From positions 372,001 to 436,000 of the forward strand of contig JAQSYP010000001.1 in NCBI GenBank assembly GCA_029256085.1: DNA of 64,000 nt. Direction: 5' to 3'. A program made the position numbers and the translations under genes. This document shows positions 1-10,595 of the stretch, piece after piece (within the stretch, counting starts at the first letter, position 1; each line of letters starts with the position of its first letter). Below the pieces are notes generated by a model. That model saw only the letters and a list, made by a program, of their open reading frames with translations. It searched no databases and had not been told where the DNA came from. This DNA comes from Caryophanales bacterium (GTDB taxonomy: Bacteria; Bacillota; Bacilli; CAJFEE01).

Positions 1-1
1 T

Positions 2-895
2 GATTTAGTTTCCAATATGGTATATGAATTCCCAGAACTACAAGGAATTATGGGTGAAAAATATTCATTAATTTTTGGTGAAGATAGTGATGTTGCTACA
101 GCAATTAATGAGCACTACATGCCAAGAAATTCAGAAGATGGTTTACCTAATAGTCAAATTGGAGCTGCGTTAAGTATACTTGATAAATTGGACACGATTG
201 TTGGGTTCTTTGGGATAGGCTTAATTCCAACTGGGTCCCAAGATCCATATGGATTACGAAGACAAGCAGCAGGAATTGTACAAATTCTGTTGGACAGAAA
301 TTGGGGAATAATTTTAACAGATCTTGTTAAACCAATATACGAAGAATATCTAAAGAATGAGTCAATTAAGAAGAGTTACAACGAATTAATAAATGATATA
401 ACTAATTTCTTTGGATTAAGGGTTAAAGCTTTGCTACAAGAAAAAAACATTCGATTCGATATAATTGATGCAGTATTAGCATCTGAATGTTTTAATGTAG
501 TCAAAATAGTTAAAAAAGGATATGTACTTCAAAATGAACTTTCTAATGAAGGTTTTAAAGAATTTATAGAGTCTCTAAACAGAGTTATAAATATTTCTAA
601 GAAAGGGACACCTGGTATTGTTAATAAGGAACTCCTCCTAACTACTGAAGAATTACAACTTTTCAATGCTATAAATGAGATTGAAGTCGAATATCATTCA
701 TACTTAAAGCAAGATGAATTTGATAAAGCGTTTGCTGTGCTGAAATCATTACAACCAAAGATTAATATGTATTTTGATAATGTAATGGTAATGACTGACA
801 ACGAGCAATTAAAAAATAATCGCCTAACAATGTTAAGTAATATTAGTAGATTTATTTTAATGTTTGCAAATACTTCATTAATAAATACAAAATAA
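2..895 (+). CDS. glyS: Glycine--tRNA ligase beta subunit, C-terminal part (gene starts before the window)
   Basis: Protein motifs (LDKLDTIVGFFGIGLIPTGSQDPYGLRRQAAGIVQILL) typical of GlyS; frame open to the window edge; upstream of ccpN as in Bacillus. Confidence 0.95.
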   Translation, partial: DLVSNMVYEFPELQGIMGEKYSLIFGEDSDVATAINEHYMPRNSEDGLPNSQIGAALSILDKLDTIVGFFGIGLIPTGSQDPYGLRRQAAGIVQILLDRNWGIILTDLVKPIYEEYLKNESIKKSYNELINDITNFFGLRVKALLQEKNIRFDIIDAVLASECFNVVKIVKKGYVLQNELSNEGFKEFIESLNRVINISKKGTPGIVNKELLLTTEELQLFNAINEIEVEYHSYLKQDEFDKAFAVLKSLQPKINMYFDNVMVMTDNEQLKNNRLTMLSNISRFILMFANTSLINTK

Positions 896-1008
896 CATCG
901 GAGGATTTTTTTCCTCCGATACATGTCATTATCTATTAATTGTTTTATAATAATGATGCTTAATGTATAATTATGGTATTAAATAGATAGGAATATGACA
1001 GATAGGGG

Positions 1009-1650
1009 GTGTCCAACATAGAACTTAATAAGCGCCAGGATCAAATACTAGAAATAGTTAAGGAAAAAGGTCCTATCACAGGTGAACAAATCGCAGACCT
1101 TCTAAATTTAACTAGAGCAACATTAAGACCCGATTTGGCAATTCTTACAATGACTGGATACTTAGAAGCTAGGCCACGTGTTGGATATTTCTACGCAGGA
1201 AAATCTGGTGGATTACATATTTCAGAAAAAATTAATAAAATAATGGTGAAAGATTATCAATCAATTCCAGTTGTAGTTAATAATAATGTATCTGTTTACG
1301 ATGCGATTTGTACGATGTTCTTAGAAGATGTTGGTACACTATTTGTTGTTGATGAAAATTCAATTCTCGTAGGTGTCCTATCAAGAAAAGATTTATTGAG
1401 AGCAAGTCTAGGTAGTCAAAACTTAAATACAATTCCAGTTAACATAATTATGACGAGAATGCCAAACATTACAATGTGTACGCGAGACGAATTAATAATA
1501 AATGTTGCTGATAAACTTATTGAAAAGCAAATTGATGCTTTACCAATTGTTAAAGAAACAGATAAAGGCTATGAGGTAGTTGGTCGAATTACAAAAACAA
1601 ATATCACAAAATTATTAGTAGATATTGCTAATGATGAGTTAATGATATAA
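1009..1650 (+). CDS. ccpN: Transcriptional repressor CcpN-like (HTH plus CBS domains)
   Basis: N-terminal winged HTH, CBS pair, synteny glyS-ccpN-yqfL; GTG start after GATAGGGGG. Confidence 0.88.
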   Translation: MSNIELNKRQDQILEIVKEKGPITGEQIADLLNLTRATLRPDLAILTMTGYLEARPRVGYFYAGKSGGLHISEKINKIMVKDYQSIPVVVNNNVSVYDAICTMFLEDVGTLFVVDENSILVGVLSRKDLLRASLGSQNLNTIPVNIIMTRMPNITMCTRDELIINVADKLIEKQIDALPIVKETDKGYEVVGRITKTNITKLLVDIANDELMI

Positions 1651-1663
1651 ACAGGGGGTAACT

Positions 1664-2464
1664 ATGGAAAAACCTATTATTTATATTGTTTCTGATTCAG
1701 TTGGAGAAACAGCTGATTTAGTAATTAAAGCAGCAGTAAGTCAATTTGATGTAGCGATGGATATTAAAAGAGTTCCTTATGTAGAAGATAAAACAACAGT
1801 AAAAGAGCTAGTGTCAATGGCGAAGCTACAAGGGGCCATTATAGGTTTTACACTAGTAAAACCAGATATTAGAAACTACTTACTTCAAGAAGCTGCCAAA
1901 ATCGGGGTTGAGGTTTTTGATATTATTGGACCAATAATTGATAAGATGCAAAATATATATGATATTACACCGAAGTATGAACCTGGTATTGTAAGAAAAC
2001 TAGATGACGAATACTTTAAAAGAGTTGAAGCAATAGAATTTGCAGTGAAATATGATGACGGTAGAGATCCTAGAGGAATATTAAGAGCCGATTTAGTTTT
2101 AATTGGTGTTTCGAGGACTTCTAAAACTCCCTTGTCTCAATTTTTAGCTTTAAAGAGATTAAAGGTTGCAAATGTACCCATTGTACCTGAGGTAGACCCT
2201 CCAGAAGAATTGCTAATGATTCCAAAGGAGAAATGTATTGGATTAAAAATAAATCCTCATAAGTTAAATGATATTCGCAAAGAAAGGCTAAAATCACTTG
2301 GACTTAATGACGGTGCGAGCTATGCTACTATTAAAAGAATTGAAGATGAGTTAGTATATTTTGAGAAACTAATAGATCAAATTGGTTGTAGGGTGATTGA
2401 CGTTTCTAATAAAGCTGTTGAAGAGACAGCAAATGTAATAATGAGCATGCTACAAAATGACTAA
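1664..2464 (+). CDS. yqfL: Pyruvate, phosphate dikinase regulatory protein / putative kinase-pyrophosphorylase (YqfL family)
   Basis: [13 protein letters not shown] and [15 protein letters not shown] motifs (DUF299). Confidence 0.92.
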   Translation: MEKPIIYIVSDSVGETADLVIKAAVSQFDVAMDIKRVPYVEDKTTVKELVSMAKLQGAIIGFTLVKPDIRNYLLQEAAKIGVEVFDIIGPIIDKMQNIYDITPKYEPGIVRKLDDEYFKRVEAIEFAVKYDDGRDPRGILRADLVLIGVSRTSKTPLSQFLALKRLKVANVPIVPEVDPPEELLMIPKEKCIGLKINPHKLNDIRKERLKSLGLNDGASYATIKRIEDELVYFEKLIDQIGCRVIDVSNKAVEETANVIMSMLQND

Positions 2465-2468
2465 TTAG

Positions 2469-2492
2469 CAGGGGATATCCCCTGTTTTTTTT
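2469..2492 (+). terminator. Intrinsic terminator of yqfL
   Basis: CAGGGGATATCCCCTG palindrome followed by T8. Confidence 0.85.
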
Positions 2493-2605
2493 GGCTAATA
2501 GGAAAGTATAAACTTATGACTAGTTCATACTTTCCTAACGCATAAGGGCAACTACGGCTCTGCCGTCGCCCTTAAGGCTCGGCAATCGCCGGGTTTTCTT
2601 TATTT
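2493..2605 (+). repeat. Interspersed structured repeat, family 2, copy 1
   Basis: GGCTAATAGGAAAGTATAAACT...CTCGGCAATCGCCGGGTTTTCTTT; closely similar on the other strand at 16275-16386. Confidence 0.8.
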
Positions 2606-2756
2606 TGTGTTAAGGTTATAAGAAAATTTTAATTATTGATATATTAAGGAAAAGATATTATAATAAATTTTTGTGTTTAATACAAAATAATTACTAGACT
2701 TTAAAATTTAATAAATAAATTATTTTGATAAGAAGGAATTTAGGGAGGAATGTAGA

Positions 2757-3239
2757 ATTAAAATTAATGACGAAAAATATCGTATTATTTTCGTTGACGC
2801 AGATGCTTGTCCTGTTAAACAAGAAATTGAACAACTTGCTGCTAAATATAATTTTGATGTATATTTTGTTGCCTCATATAATCATTTCTCATCTAGATTA
2901 ACAACTTCAAAATATATCTATGTAGACCCAACAAAGGAATCTGTTGATTTCGCAATAGTATCAAAAGTAAGTGAGAACAATATTGTTGTTACTCAAGATT
3001 ACGGACTGGCGTCGATATTATTGCCAAAATCTGTCCGTGTTATATCACCAAGAGGTAGAATTTATACAACTGAAAATATTGATCAATTACTATTTGAAAG
3101 GTATTTAGGGGCTAAATTACGTCGTGCAGCAATACATACAAAAGGACCAAAGAAATTCACTGCTGAAGACAGAAAAAATTTTTTCAGTTCGTTTGAAAAA
3201 ATTTTGTCGAATTTTGAAGGAGATTTAAAATATTTGTAG
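2757..3239 (+). CDS. yqxD: YaiI/YqxD family protein (DUF188), apparent ATT start
   Basis: Frame reads IKINDEKYRIIFVDADACPVKQEIEQLAAKY...VTQDYGLASILLPKSVRVISPRGR; AGGGAGG RBS 8 nt before ATT; no ATG/GTG/TTG in frame between the upstream stop (2712) and TTG 3021; precedes dnaG. Confidence 0.8.
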   Translation: MKINDEKYRIIFVDADACPVKQEIEQLAAKYNFDVYFVASYNHFSSRLTTSKYIYVDPTKESVDFAIVSKVSENNIVVTQDYGLASILLPKSVRVISPRGRIYTTENIDQLLFERYLGAKLRRAAIHTKGPKKFTAEDRKNFFSSFEKILSNFEGDLKYL

Positions 3240-3257
3240 AATTTATTATGGAGAAAG

Positions 3258-5060
3258 TTGGCATTTAGTATGTCTAATAAGTTTCCTCAAGAGATAGTAG
3301 ACCAAGTTAGAACTACTATCGACATAGTAGATGTCATATCTGACTATGTTAATCTTAATAAAAAAGGAAAAGAATATTTTGGACTTTGTCCATTCCATCA
3401 AGAAAAAACACCTTCATTTAGTGTTAATCAAGAAAAACAAGTTTATAATTGCTTCGGATGTGGATCAGGTGGAAATGTCTTCTCGTTTCTTATGCAATTA
3501 GAAGGCTTAAGTTTTTTTGAAACGTTAGAAAAATTAGCAGATCGAATATCTTTAAAACTCCCGGATTCGCTTTTACAAAATGCTAATTTTACTAGAAATG
3601 ATGTAGATAAAATATCCCTAGAAATGTATGAACGGGTAGAGAAGTATTTCCATCATTTATTAGTCAATACTGAAGAAGGTAGAGTTGCTTTAAATTATTT
3701 ATTAAATAGAGGATTTTCTAAAGAGAGTATCGAAAACTTTAGAATCGGTTATGCTCCTAAAGGTAATATTACTAATACATATTTGAAAAGCTGCGGATAT
3801 TCTACAGAAAACTTATATGAATATGGTTTAGTGAGAAAGACTGAAGAAGGAAATTATGTTGACTATTTTAGAGATAGAATAATTTTTCCTATATGGAACA
3901 ATACTGGGCAAGTAATCGCATTTAGTGGAAGAGCACTCGATGATAGTAAACCCAAATACTTGAATAGCCCTGATACAAAATTATTTAATAAAAGCAAGAT
4001 TTTGTATAATTTTCACAAAGCTCGTCAAGAAATAAAACGTACAGGTGAAGTAGTTCTGTTTGAAGGGTTTGCTGACGTAATCTCTGCATACGATGCTGGT
4101 GTGAAAAATGGTGTAGCAACAATGGGTACATCATTTACACAAGAGCATCTGAATTTACTATCAAGAGATGTAAGAAGTTTTATATTATGTTTTGACTCAG
4201 ATAATGCTGGTACAAAAGCTGCACTTGCAACTGGAAAAGTATTATCGAGCAGAAACTACAACGTTAAAGTATGTAACTTGCCAGATAATTTAGATCCTGA
4301 TGAATTTATAAAAAAATACGGTAGTGATAATTTTAAGAATAGATTAAGTAATAATTCTACTTTGTATATATCGTATGTTTTAGAGAAGTATAAGCATGGA
4401 AAGAATCTAAATAATGATGCAAATAAAAAGGTCTTTTTAGATGAAGCGATTAAGTTAATTTTAGAGTTATCACCACATAAAGATTATCCATTTTATATTA
4501 ATAGCATCATTGAACAATTTAAAGAGCAAGAGGATTACATTAGAAAGATTTTTAGTAAACACAATAAAACTGGCGCAAATCCAACTAGTATAAATTACAA
4601 AAAAAATGTTACTAAAGGTCTTACAAAGTATAACAAATTCGAGAATGCCGAGAGAATCCTACTAGCTTATATGTTTAATGACATTGATTTAATAGAAAAA
4701 GTTAAAGAAAGAATATTCGACCGATTTAATGATGATAAGAATAAAGCAATATTACTCTTACTTTATGGTTATTATGAGAAAGAACGTAAAAGTATTGAAG
4801 AATTTATAAATAACATGGTGGATGAGGATTTAAGGCTTTATGCTAAAGAGATAAAAAGTCTACCAATAGGCGAGGAATTAAATTCGGATATATTTGATCA
4901 ACTTGAAAATAATATTCTAGTACATTTTCAAGAATATAATATCAAAAAAAATAGGCAAGAAGAAATTAAACAAGAGTATTTAAATGGTAATATTCTTAAA
5001 GCCGCTGAGATGCTTCAGAAATCTTTAATAGAATCTAGAAATAGTAAATTTAATAAATAG
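3258..5060 (+). CDS. dnaG: DNA primase (start TTG 3258 or ATG 3270)
   Basis: CHC2 zinc finger ([13 protein letters not shown]...CFGCG), Toprim EGFADVISA, precedes rpoD. Confidence 0.97.
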   Translation: MAFSMSNKFPQEIVDQVRTTIDIVDVISDYVNLNKKGKEYFGLCPFHQEKTPSFSVNQEKQVYNCFGCGSGGNVFSFLMQLEGLSFFETLEKLADRISLKLPDSLLQNANFTRNDVDKISLEMYERVEKYFHHLLVNTEEGRVALNYLLNRGFSKESIENFRIGYAPKGNITNTYLKSCGYSTENLYEYGLVRKTEEGNYVDYFRDRIIFPIWNNTGQVIAFSGRALDDSKPKYLNSPDTKLFNKSKILYNFHKARQEIKRTGEVVLFEGFADVISAYDAGVKNGVATMGTSFTQEHLNLLSRDVRSFILCFDSDNAGTKAALATGKVLSSRNYNVKVCNLPDNLDPDEFIKKYGSDNFKNRLSNNSTLYISYVLEKYKHGKNLNNDANKKVFLDEAIKLILELSPHKDYPFYINSIIEQFKEQEDYIRKIFSKHNKTGANPTSINYKKNVTKGLTKYNKFENAERILLAYMFNDIDLIEKVKERIFDRFNDDKNKAILLLLYGYYEKERKSIEEFINNMVDEDLRLYAKEIKSLPIGEELNSDIFDQLENNILVHFQEYNIKKNRQEEIKQEYLNGNILKAAEMLQKSLIESRNSKFNK

Positions 5061-5101
5061 TTTGTAAACGAGAAATACTCGTTTTGATAGGAGGGAAGTT
5101 C

Positions 5102-6223
5102 ATGACTGAAAAGTCAGCTCGTTCAAAGGAAACAGAAACAGAGTTGTCAATTGAACAAGTTAAAGAACAAATTATTGAACAAGGTAAGAAAAGAAGAGTG
5201 TTATCATATGAAGAAATTGCTGAGAAATTAAGCGTTTTTGATATTGACTCTGATCAAATGGATGAATTTTATGAGAATTTACGTGAACAAGGTATTGAAT
5301 TATCTGGTGACGTAGAAGATGTCGATCCTTCTCTAGTAACACTTGAAAAAGATGAGGTTTTTAACCTTAATGATTTAAGTGTACCTGCTGGTGTTAAGAT
5401 TAATGATCCAGTTCGAATGTATTTAAAGGAAATTGGACGTGTTGACCTCCTATCAGCTGAAGAAGAGATTAAGCTTGCTGAAAGAATTGAACAAGGTGAT
5501 GAGGAAGCTAAGAAACGTTTAGCAGAAGCTAATTTAAGATTAGTAGTTAGTATTGCAAAGCGTTATGTTGGTAGAGGCATGCTTTTCCTTGATTTAATTC
5601 AAGAAGGTAATATGGGCTTAATTAAAGCTGTTGAGAAGTTTGATTATCAAAAAGGATTCAAGTTTAGTACTTATGCAACTTGGTGGATTAGACAAGCTAT
5701 AACTAGAGCAATTGCTGACCAAGCCCGTACTATTCGTATTCCTGTTCACATGGTTGAAACAATTAATAAATTAATTAGAGTTCAACGTCAATTGCTACAA
5801 GATTTAGGAAGAGAACCTTCACCAGAAGAAATTGGTGAAGAAATGGATTTGCCAGCTGAAAAAGTAAGAGAAATTCTTAAAATTGCTCAAGAGCCGGTTT
5901 CACTTGAAACTCCTATTGGAGAAGAGGATGACTCGCATTTAGGTGATTTTATAGAGGATCAAGATGCGACCTCACCTTCAGATCATGCTGCTTACGAATT
6001 ACTAAAAGAGCAGCTAGAAGATGTACTTGACACTTTGACGGATCGTGAAGAAAATGTTCTACGACTAAGATTCGGTCTAGATGATGGAAGAACGAGAACA
6101 CTTGAGGAAGTTGGTAAGGTGTTTGGAGTTACTCGCGAAAGAATCAGACAAATTGAAGCTAAAGCTCTTAGAAAGCTTAGACATCCAAGTAGAAGTAAAA
6201 GACTTAAAGATTTTCTAGAATAA
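5102..6223 (+). CDS. sigA: RNA polymerase primary sigma factor SigA/RpoD
   Basis: Region 2 and 4 motifs ([59 protein letters not shown]). Confidence 0.98.
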   Translation: MTEKSARSKETETELSIEQVKEQIIEQGKKRRVLSYEEIAEKLSVFDIDSDQMDEFYENLREQGIELSGDVEDVDPSLVTLEKDEVFNLNDLSVPAGVKINDPVRMYLKEIGRVDLLSAEEEIKLAERIEQGDEEAKKRLAEANLRLVVSIAKRYVGRGMLFLDLIQEGNMGLIKAVEKFDYQKGFKFSTYATWWIRQAITRAIADQARTIRIPVHMVETINKLIRVQRQLLQDLGREPSPEEIGEEMDLPAEKVREILKIAQEPVSLETPIGEEDDSHLGDFIEDQDATSPSDHAAYELLKEQLEDVLDTLTDREENVLRLRFGLDDGRTRTLEEVGKVFGVTRERIRQIEAKALRKLRHPSRSKRLKDFLE

Positions 6224-6260
6224 AAAAAGTTTACTCCTTCATTAGGGGTAAACTTTTTAT
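6224..6260 (+). terminator. Intrinsic terminator after sigA
   Basis: AAAAAGTTTACTCC-TTCATTA-GGGGTAAACTTTTT. Confidence 0.85.
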
Positions 6261-6334
6261 TTATATTAAGTACTATTTAAAGGTATGTATTTATTTTATA
6301 ATATAGAAAAGGCATTATATTGGGGAGATGTATT

Positions 6335-6883
6335 ATGGATGATTCACGAAAAAAAATAATCATCAATGAAATAGTATACTGGAAGCAAAACAAATTATTG
6401 CCTGAAACATATTGTAATTATTTACTAACTTTATATACTGAAGGCGATAAAAATGAACAAGATCAGGAAATTAAAAACTACAAAAAAAAATTTCGAATAG
6501 TACAATATTTACTAATTATCCAAATAGGATTATGTTTTCCACTATTAGCATCCTTAGGAATTATAAATGTAAGTACAATAAATCTTATTTTATTAACACT
6601 TTTAACGATTTTTGCCCAGGGAGCAATTGTAACTGTATTATTTAAAAATAAAAATTTATTTAAGCATATCTCTGTATTAGTTATCAACCTGTATTTGATG
6701 TTAAATACAGTTTTAATTATAGATAATATTTCAGACAAAACGACTAATATTTATATAGGTTTATTAATATGTTGTATTATATGGTTCATCCAAGGCAAAT
6801 TTCTAAAGTTATTATATTTGAAAATAGCTTCAATTATAGGCTTTATATTAATGGCATTTAATATAATAAAAAATCTTATATAA
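6335..6883 (+). CDS. Conserved Bacillaceae membrane protein of unknown function (several TM helices)
   Basis: ORF with RBS GGGGAGATG; hydrophobic segments; N-terminus EIVYWKQNKLLPETYCNYLLTLYTEG. Confidence 0.7.
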   Translation: MDDSRKKIIINEIVYWKQNKLLPETYCNYLLTLYTEGDKNEQDQEIKNYKKKFRIVQYLLIIQIGLCFPLLASLGIINVSTINLILLTLLTIFAQGAIVTVLFKNKNLFKHISVLVINLYLMLNTVLIIDNISDKTTNIYIGLLICCIIWFIQGKFLKLLYLKIASIIGFILMAFNIIKNLI

Positions 6884-6971
6884 AATAGTTTCAAATTTGT
6901 TCAAACCCTTATTAAAAAAAAATCATACAAGTAGTTTACAATATATATACAAACAATAAAGGAGGGTATAC

Positions 6972-7550
6972 ATGAATAGAAATAATCCACTACTTCCATT
7001 TGCGTTAATAATGTTTATTGGTTTAATACTAATAACATTTCTATCTCTTCAGGGGGTTGTAGGTGTAAAACAAGGTGCAAGCGAGGAAGACAAGGATCCT
7101 GCAGTTCAATTATATCAAGATAGATGTGGTGGATGTCATGGGGATAAGTTACAAGGTAGCCCTATCGGACCAGCATTAACTAATATTAAGTTATCAGAAG
7201 AAGAAATTGAGAGTATTATTGTAAACGGTAAAGGTGAAATGGCAGGAGGCTTTCTAACTGGGGAAGATGCTAGGACAGTAACAAAATGGCTAGCTAGCAA
7301 AAATGAGGCACCAACACCAGATAACTCTTCAGATGAATTTGCGAAAATTAAGGATACATATAAAACCGTTTGCCAAAATTGTCATGGTGAAAAACTACAG
7401 GGGGTAATTGGTCCTTCGCTAGTTAAATCAGCCCTTTCGGATAAAGACATGATTCATATAATAGTTAATGGTAAAGGTTCTATGCCTAAAAACCTCGTTG
7501 ATGAAAATACAGCAAAAGAATTAGTAAGATGGATTCACACTCAAAAATAA
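6972..7550 (+). CDS. cccA: Membrane-anchored c-type cytochrome (c550/CccA-like) with two heme domains
   Basis: N-terminal TM anchor; two CxxCH motifs (CGGCH, CQNCH); locus between sigA and trmK as for cccA. Confidence 0.82.
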   Translation: MNRNNPLLPFALIMFIGLILITFLSLQGVVGVKQGASEEDKDPAVQLYQDRCGGCHGDKLQGSPIGPALTNIKLSEEEIESIIVNGKGEMAGGFLTGEDARTVTKWLASKNEAPTPDNSSDEFAKIKDTYKTVCQNCHGEKLQGVIGPSLVKSALSDKDMIHIIVNGKGSMPKNLVDENTAKELVRWIHTQK

Positions 7551-7566
7551 AAAACACATAATATAT

Positions 7567-7616
7567 ATGACTGTCGGTAATACTCCTATTGGACTACTTG
7601 CCGACAGTTTTTCTAT
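7567..7616 (+). terminator. Intrinsic terminator
   Basis: ACTGTCGG...CCGACAGT followed by TTTTT. Confidence 0.75.
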
Positions 7617-7725
7617 TTGATTTAACCATGATTTAATAATTGGAAAAATATGGGGAAATAGTAACTTGATTCATAATTAAAATAAATATAAACTAGGTAG
7701 AGATTACTAAAAGGTGGACATCATA

Positions 7726-8445
7726 ATGAATGAGATAAAACTTTCTAATAGATTGAATGCTGTAGCCTCATATATTCCAAAAGGTTCATCGATTGCAGAT
7801 ATTGGTTCAGATCATGCATATTTACCGTGTTTTTGTATTTTAAATAATATTGCAGTTAAAGCTATTGCGGGTGAGGTTGTAAATGGACCTTATATGTCAG
7901 CAAAAAAGCAAGTTGAGAAATGTAATTTAGAAGATAGGATTAAAGTCAAATTAGCCAATGGTTTATTTGCAATTGAGAATGAGGAAGTCGATTGTATTAC
8001 TATTTCAGGAATGGGTGGGCCTTTAATAGCTGATATTTTAGAAAATGGTAAGGACAAACTACACAAGGTACAAAGACTTATTTTACAACCAAATGTAGGT
8101 GGACATGCTGTTAGGAAATGGCTTTTTGAGAATGGATGGAAAATCACTAATGAAGAAATTTTAGAAGAAGAATCTAAAGTATATGAAATTATAGTAGCTG
8201 ATAAAGGATTAGATTTAGAAAACTATTCAAAAAGCTTTGATAAAAAATTTTATTTTGGTCCACATCTAATAAGGGAACAAAATGAAGCGTTTGTTAAGAA
8301 ATGGACTTCTGAATTAATTAGCTTAAACAACGCACTTACTAATATTAGTAAAGCTAATCCATCTCCAGAAACTGAGATTAAGACAAAGGAAATTTCTCGA
8401 AAAATTAAAATGATTGAAGAGGTGTTAAATAATGAAAACACCTAA
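7726..8445 (+). CDS. trmK: tRNA (adenine(22)-N(1))-methyltransferase TrmK
   Basis: IADIGSDHAYLP and CITISGMGGPLI motifs; synteny (yqfN). Confidence 0.93.
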   Translation: MNEIKLSNRLNAVASYIPKGSSIADIGSDHAYLPCFCILNNIAVKAIAGEVVNGPYMSAKKQVEKCNLEDRIKVKLANGLFAIENEEVDCITISGMGGPLIADILENGKDKLHKVQRLILQPNVGGHAVRKWLFENGWKITNEEILEEESKVYEIIVADKGLDLENYSKSFDKKFYFGPHLIREQNEAFVKKWTSELISLNNALTNISKANPSPETEIKTKEISRKIKMIEEVLNNENT

Positions 8446-9550
8446 TGGAATAGAAGTAATTGAATGCTTTGAAAAACATTTTCCTAGATCTTTAGCCGTT
8501 GAAGGCGATAAAGTAGGTTTACAGATAGGTAAATTAAATAAGAAAATTTATAAAATAATGGCTGCATTAGATATTACACCAGAAGTAATAAAAGAAGCAG
8601 TAGATGAGAAGATAAATCTTATAATTGCACATCATCCATTAATTTTTACGCCATTGAAGGTGATTAATACTGATACCTCCTATGGTGAAATAATAGAATT
8701 GGCCTTAAAAAATGATATTGCAATTTATTCAGCCCATACTAATCTAGATATCGGTGAAGGTGGAATAAATGATGCATTAGCTTTTGATTTAGGGCTATTA
8801 GATACTAAACCTTTAACGATAACATCAAGTGAAGAATTATATAAACTAGTAGTATATGTTCCTTTATCACATAAAGAAATTGTTTTTACTAATATGTCAA
8901 ATGCCGGGGCAGGCCACATAGGTAATTATAGTCACTGTTCTTTTCAAATTAATGGAAAAGGAACTTTCAAACCTTTAGAGGGGACAAACCCGTATATTGG
9001 TGAGATAGGTGAAATAGATTTTGTTGATGAGGTTAGAATTGATACTATAGTTCCTAAACAAAGATTAAAAGCTGTTATAACAGCTATGTTAAAAGCTCAC
9101 CCGTATGAAGAAGTTGCGTATGACATTTTCCCACTTAAACAAGAAGGAAAACAATTTGGATTAGGAAAAGTTGGTTACCTAAAGAAAGAAACGACTCTTA
9201 AAGATTTCGCTAACTATATAAAAGATATTTGGGGATTAGATGGTTTAAGGGTCATTGGAGACTTAAATAGACCAATAAATAAGGTAGCAATAGTTGGTGG
9301 CGACGGTAATAAGTATATATATGATGCTAACCGCCATGGTGCAGATGTCCTTATCACTGGTGACGTGTATTATCATACTGCCCACGATGCAGAAATGTTA
9401 GGGTTATCTATGATAGATGCTGGGCACAACATTGAAAAAATTGGTAAGGACTGCATTAAAAATGTTCTTGAGAAAGAATTCAACTTAAAAAAGTTTAATG
9501 TAGAAATATTTACATCAAAAACAAATACTAACCCTTTTAAATTTTTATAA
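8432..9550 (+). CDS. yqfO: Nif3-like dinuclear metal centre protein (YqfO/GTP cyclohydrolase I type 2 family)
   Basis: LIIAHHPLIF, YSAHTNLDIGEGGIND, ADVLITGDVYYHTAHDA motifs. Confidence 0.93.
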   Translation: MKTPNGIEVIECFEKHFPRSLAVEGDKVGLQIGKLNKKIYKIMAALDITPEVIKEAVDEKINLIIAHHPLIFTPLKVINTDTSYGEIIELALKNDIAIYSAHTNLDIGEGGINDALAFDLGLLDTKPLTITSSEELYKLVVYVPLSHKEIVFTNMSNAGAGHIGNYSHCSFQINGKGTFKPLEGTNPYIGEIGEIDFVDEVRIDTIVPKQRLKAVITAMLKAHPYEEVAYDIFPLKQEGKQFGLGKVGYLKKETTLKDFANYIKDIWGLDGLRVIGDLNRPINKVAIVGGDGNKYIYDANRHGADVLITGDVYYHTAHDAEMLGLSMIDAGHNIEKIGKDCIKNVLEKEFNLKKFNVEIFTSKTNTNPFKFL

Positions 9551-9580
9551 AAAAAAGCTGCGTTTGCAGCTTTTTTTAGT
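9551..9580. terminator. Bidirectional terminator between yqfO and ispH
   Basis: AAAAAAAGCTGCGTTTGCAGCTTTTTTT. Confidence 0.8.
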
Positions 9581-10529
9581 CTTCTAATTTTTTGTTTTTT
9601 ACCTTTGGCAGTATTTTAGCTAAAGGTACTTTATTATGATTTTTCCATGTTTCAGGGTTATTTTCATCAAATTGTTCTAAGAATGAAATAACCTCTTTAG
9701 TTATTGGTGTAGGTGTAGATGCTCCAGCAGTAACAGCGACTCTTTTTATTCCCTTTAGCCAGTTGATATCAATTTCAGAAACGTCAGCAACTCTATATGC
9801 TTTTGTACCTGCTATTTCCTGTGACACTTGGGCTAATCGGTTAGTATTATTACTTTTAGGATCGCCAACAACAATTGTTAAATCGACTTCCTTTGCCTGA
9901 TCGGCAACTGCTTCTTGTCTAACTTGTGTTGCCATACAAATTTCTTTATGAAACTCTGCATTAGGGTATTTTTTTCTTACTTTATCCATTATATGAATAA
10001 CATCCCACTGACTCATTGTTGTTTGGTTTGTAACTAGAATTTTATCAGTATTTATTTCTAGGCTATCTACATCACTTTCTTTTTCTACCAAATGTACAAT
10101 TGACGGTGCTATTCCAATAGCTCCTTCAGGTTCTGGGTGATTTTTCTTACCTATATAAATAATATGGTAACCTTGATCTTGTTTTTCTTTAATCAATGAA
10201 TGTGTTTTTGTAACATCCGGACATGTTGCATCAATCGTAGTTAATCCCTTTTCTTTTGCAAGTTTGATTACTTCTGGAGATACTCCATGTGCAGTAAAAA
10301 TTACTGTTCCTTTTTCTACATTCTTTAAGATATCTAAACGGTTCTCTCCCTCAAGAGTGATTATGCCTTCCTCAGCGAATGCATCAGTTACGTGCTTATT
10401 ATGAACTATCATACCTAAGATATAGATGGGTCTTGGTAAATCTTTATTATTTGCAGCGTTTCTGGCAACTACCATAGCATCAACAACGCCGTAGCAGTAT
10501 CCTCTTGGGGCGATTTTTAGTACTTCCAT
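9576..10529 (-). CDS. ispH: 4-hydroxy-3-methylbut-2-enyl diphosphate reductase
   Basis: [35 protein letters not shown] motifs. Confidence 0.96.
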   Translation of the reverse strand: MEVLKIAPRGYCYGVVDAMVVARNAANNKDLPRPIYILGMIVHNKHVTDAFAEEGIITLEGENRLDILKNVEKGTVIFTAHGVSPEVIKLAKEKGLTTIDATCPDVTKTHSLIKEKQDQGYHIIYIGKKNHPEPEGAIGIAPSIVHLVEKESDVDSLEINTDKILVTNQTTMSQWDVIHIMDKVRKKYPNAEFHKEICMATQVRQEAVADQAKEVDLTIVVGDPKSNNTNRLAQVSQEIAGTKAYRVADVSEIDINWLKGIKRVAVTAGASTPTPITKEVISFLEQFDENNPETWKNHNKVPLAKILPKVKNKKLED

Positions 10530-10595
10530 AAGTCCTCCTAGTGATAATTGTTATAATAATTATATCGAATATAAGTTAATAAAAAAAGTAAAGAG

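Noticed and set aside
694-924. Minus-strand ORF opposite the glyS end, and similar antisense ORFs (e.g. 6478-6738, 7890-8147, 12663-12989, 21934-22359, 43960-44313, 61334-61643)
   Set aside because: Antisense to well-supported genes, no RBS, low-complexity composition expected from AT-rich DNA.
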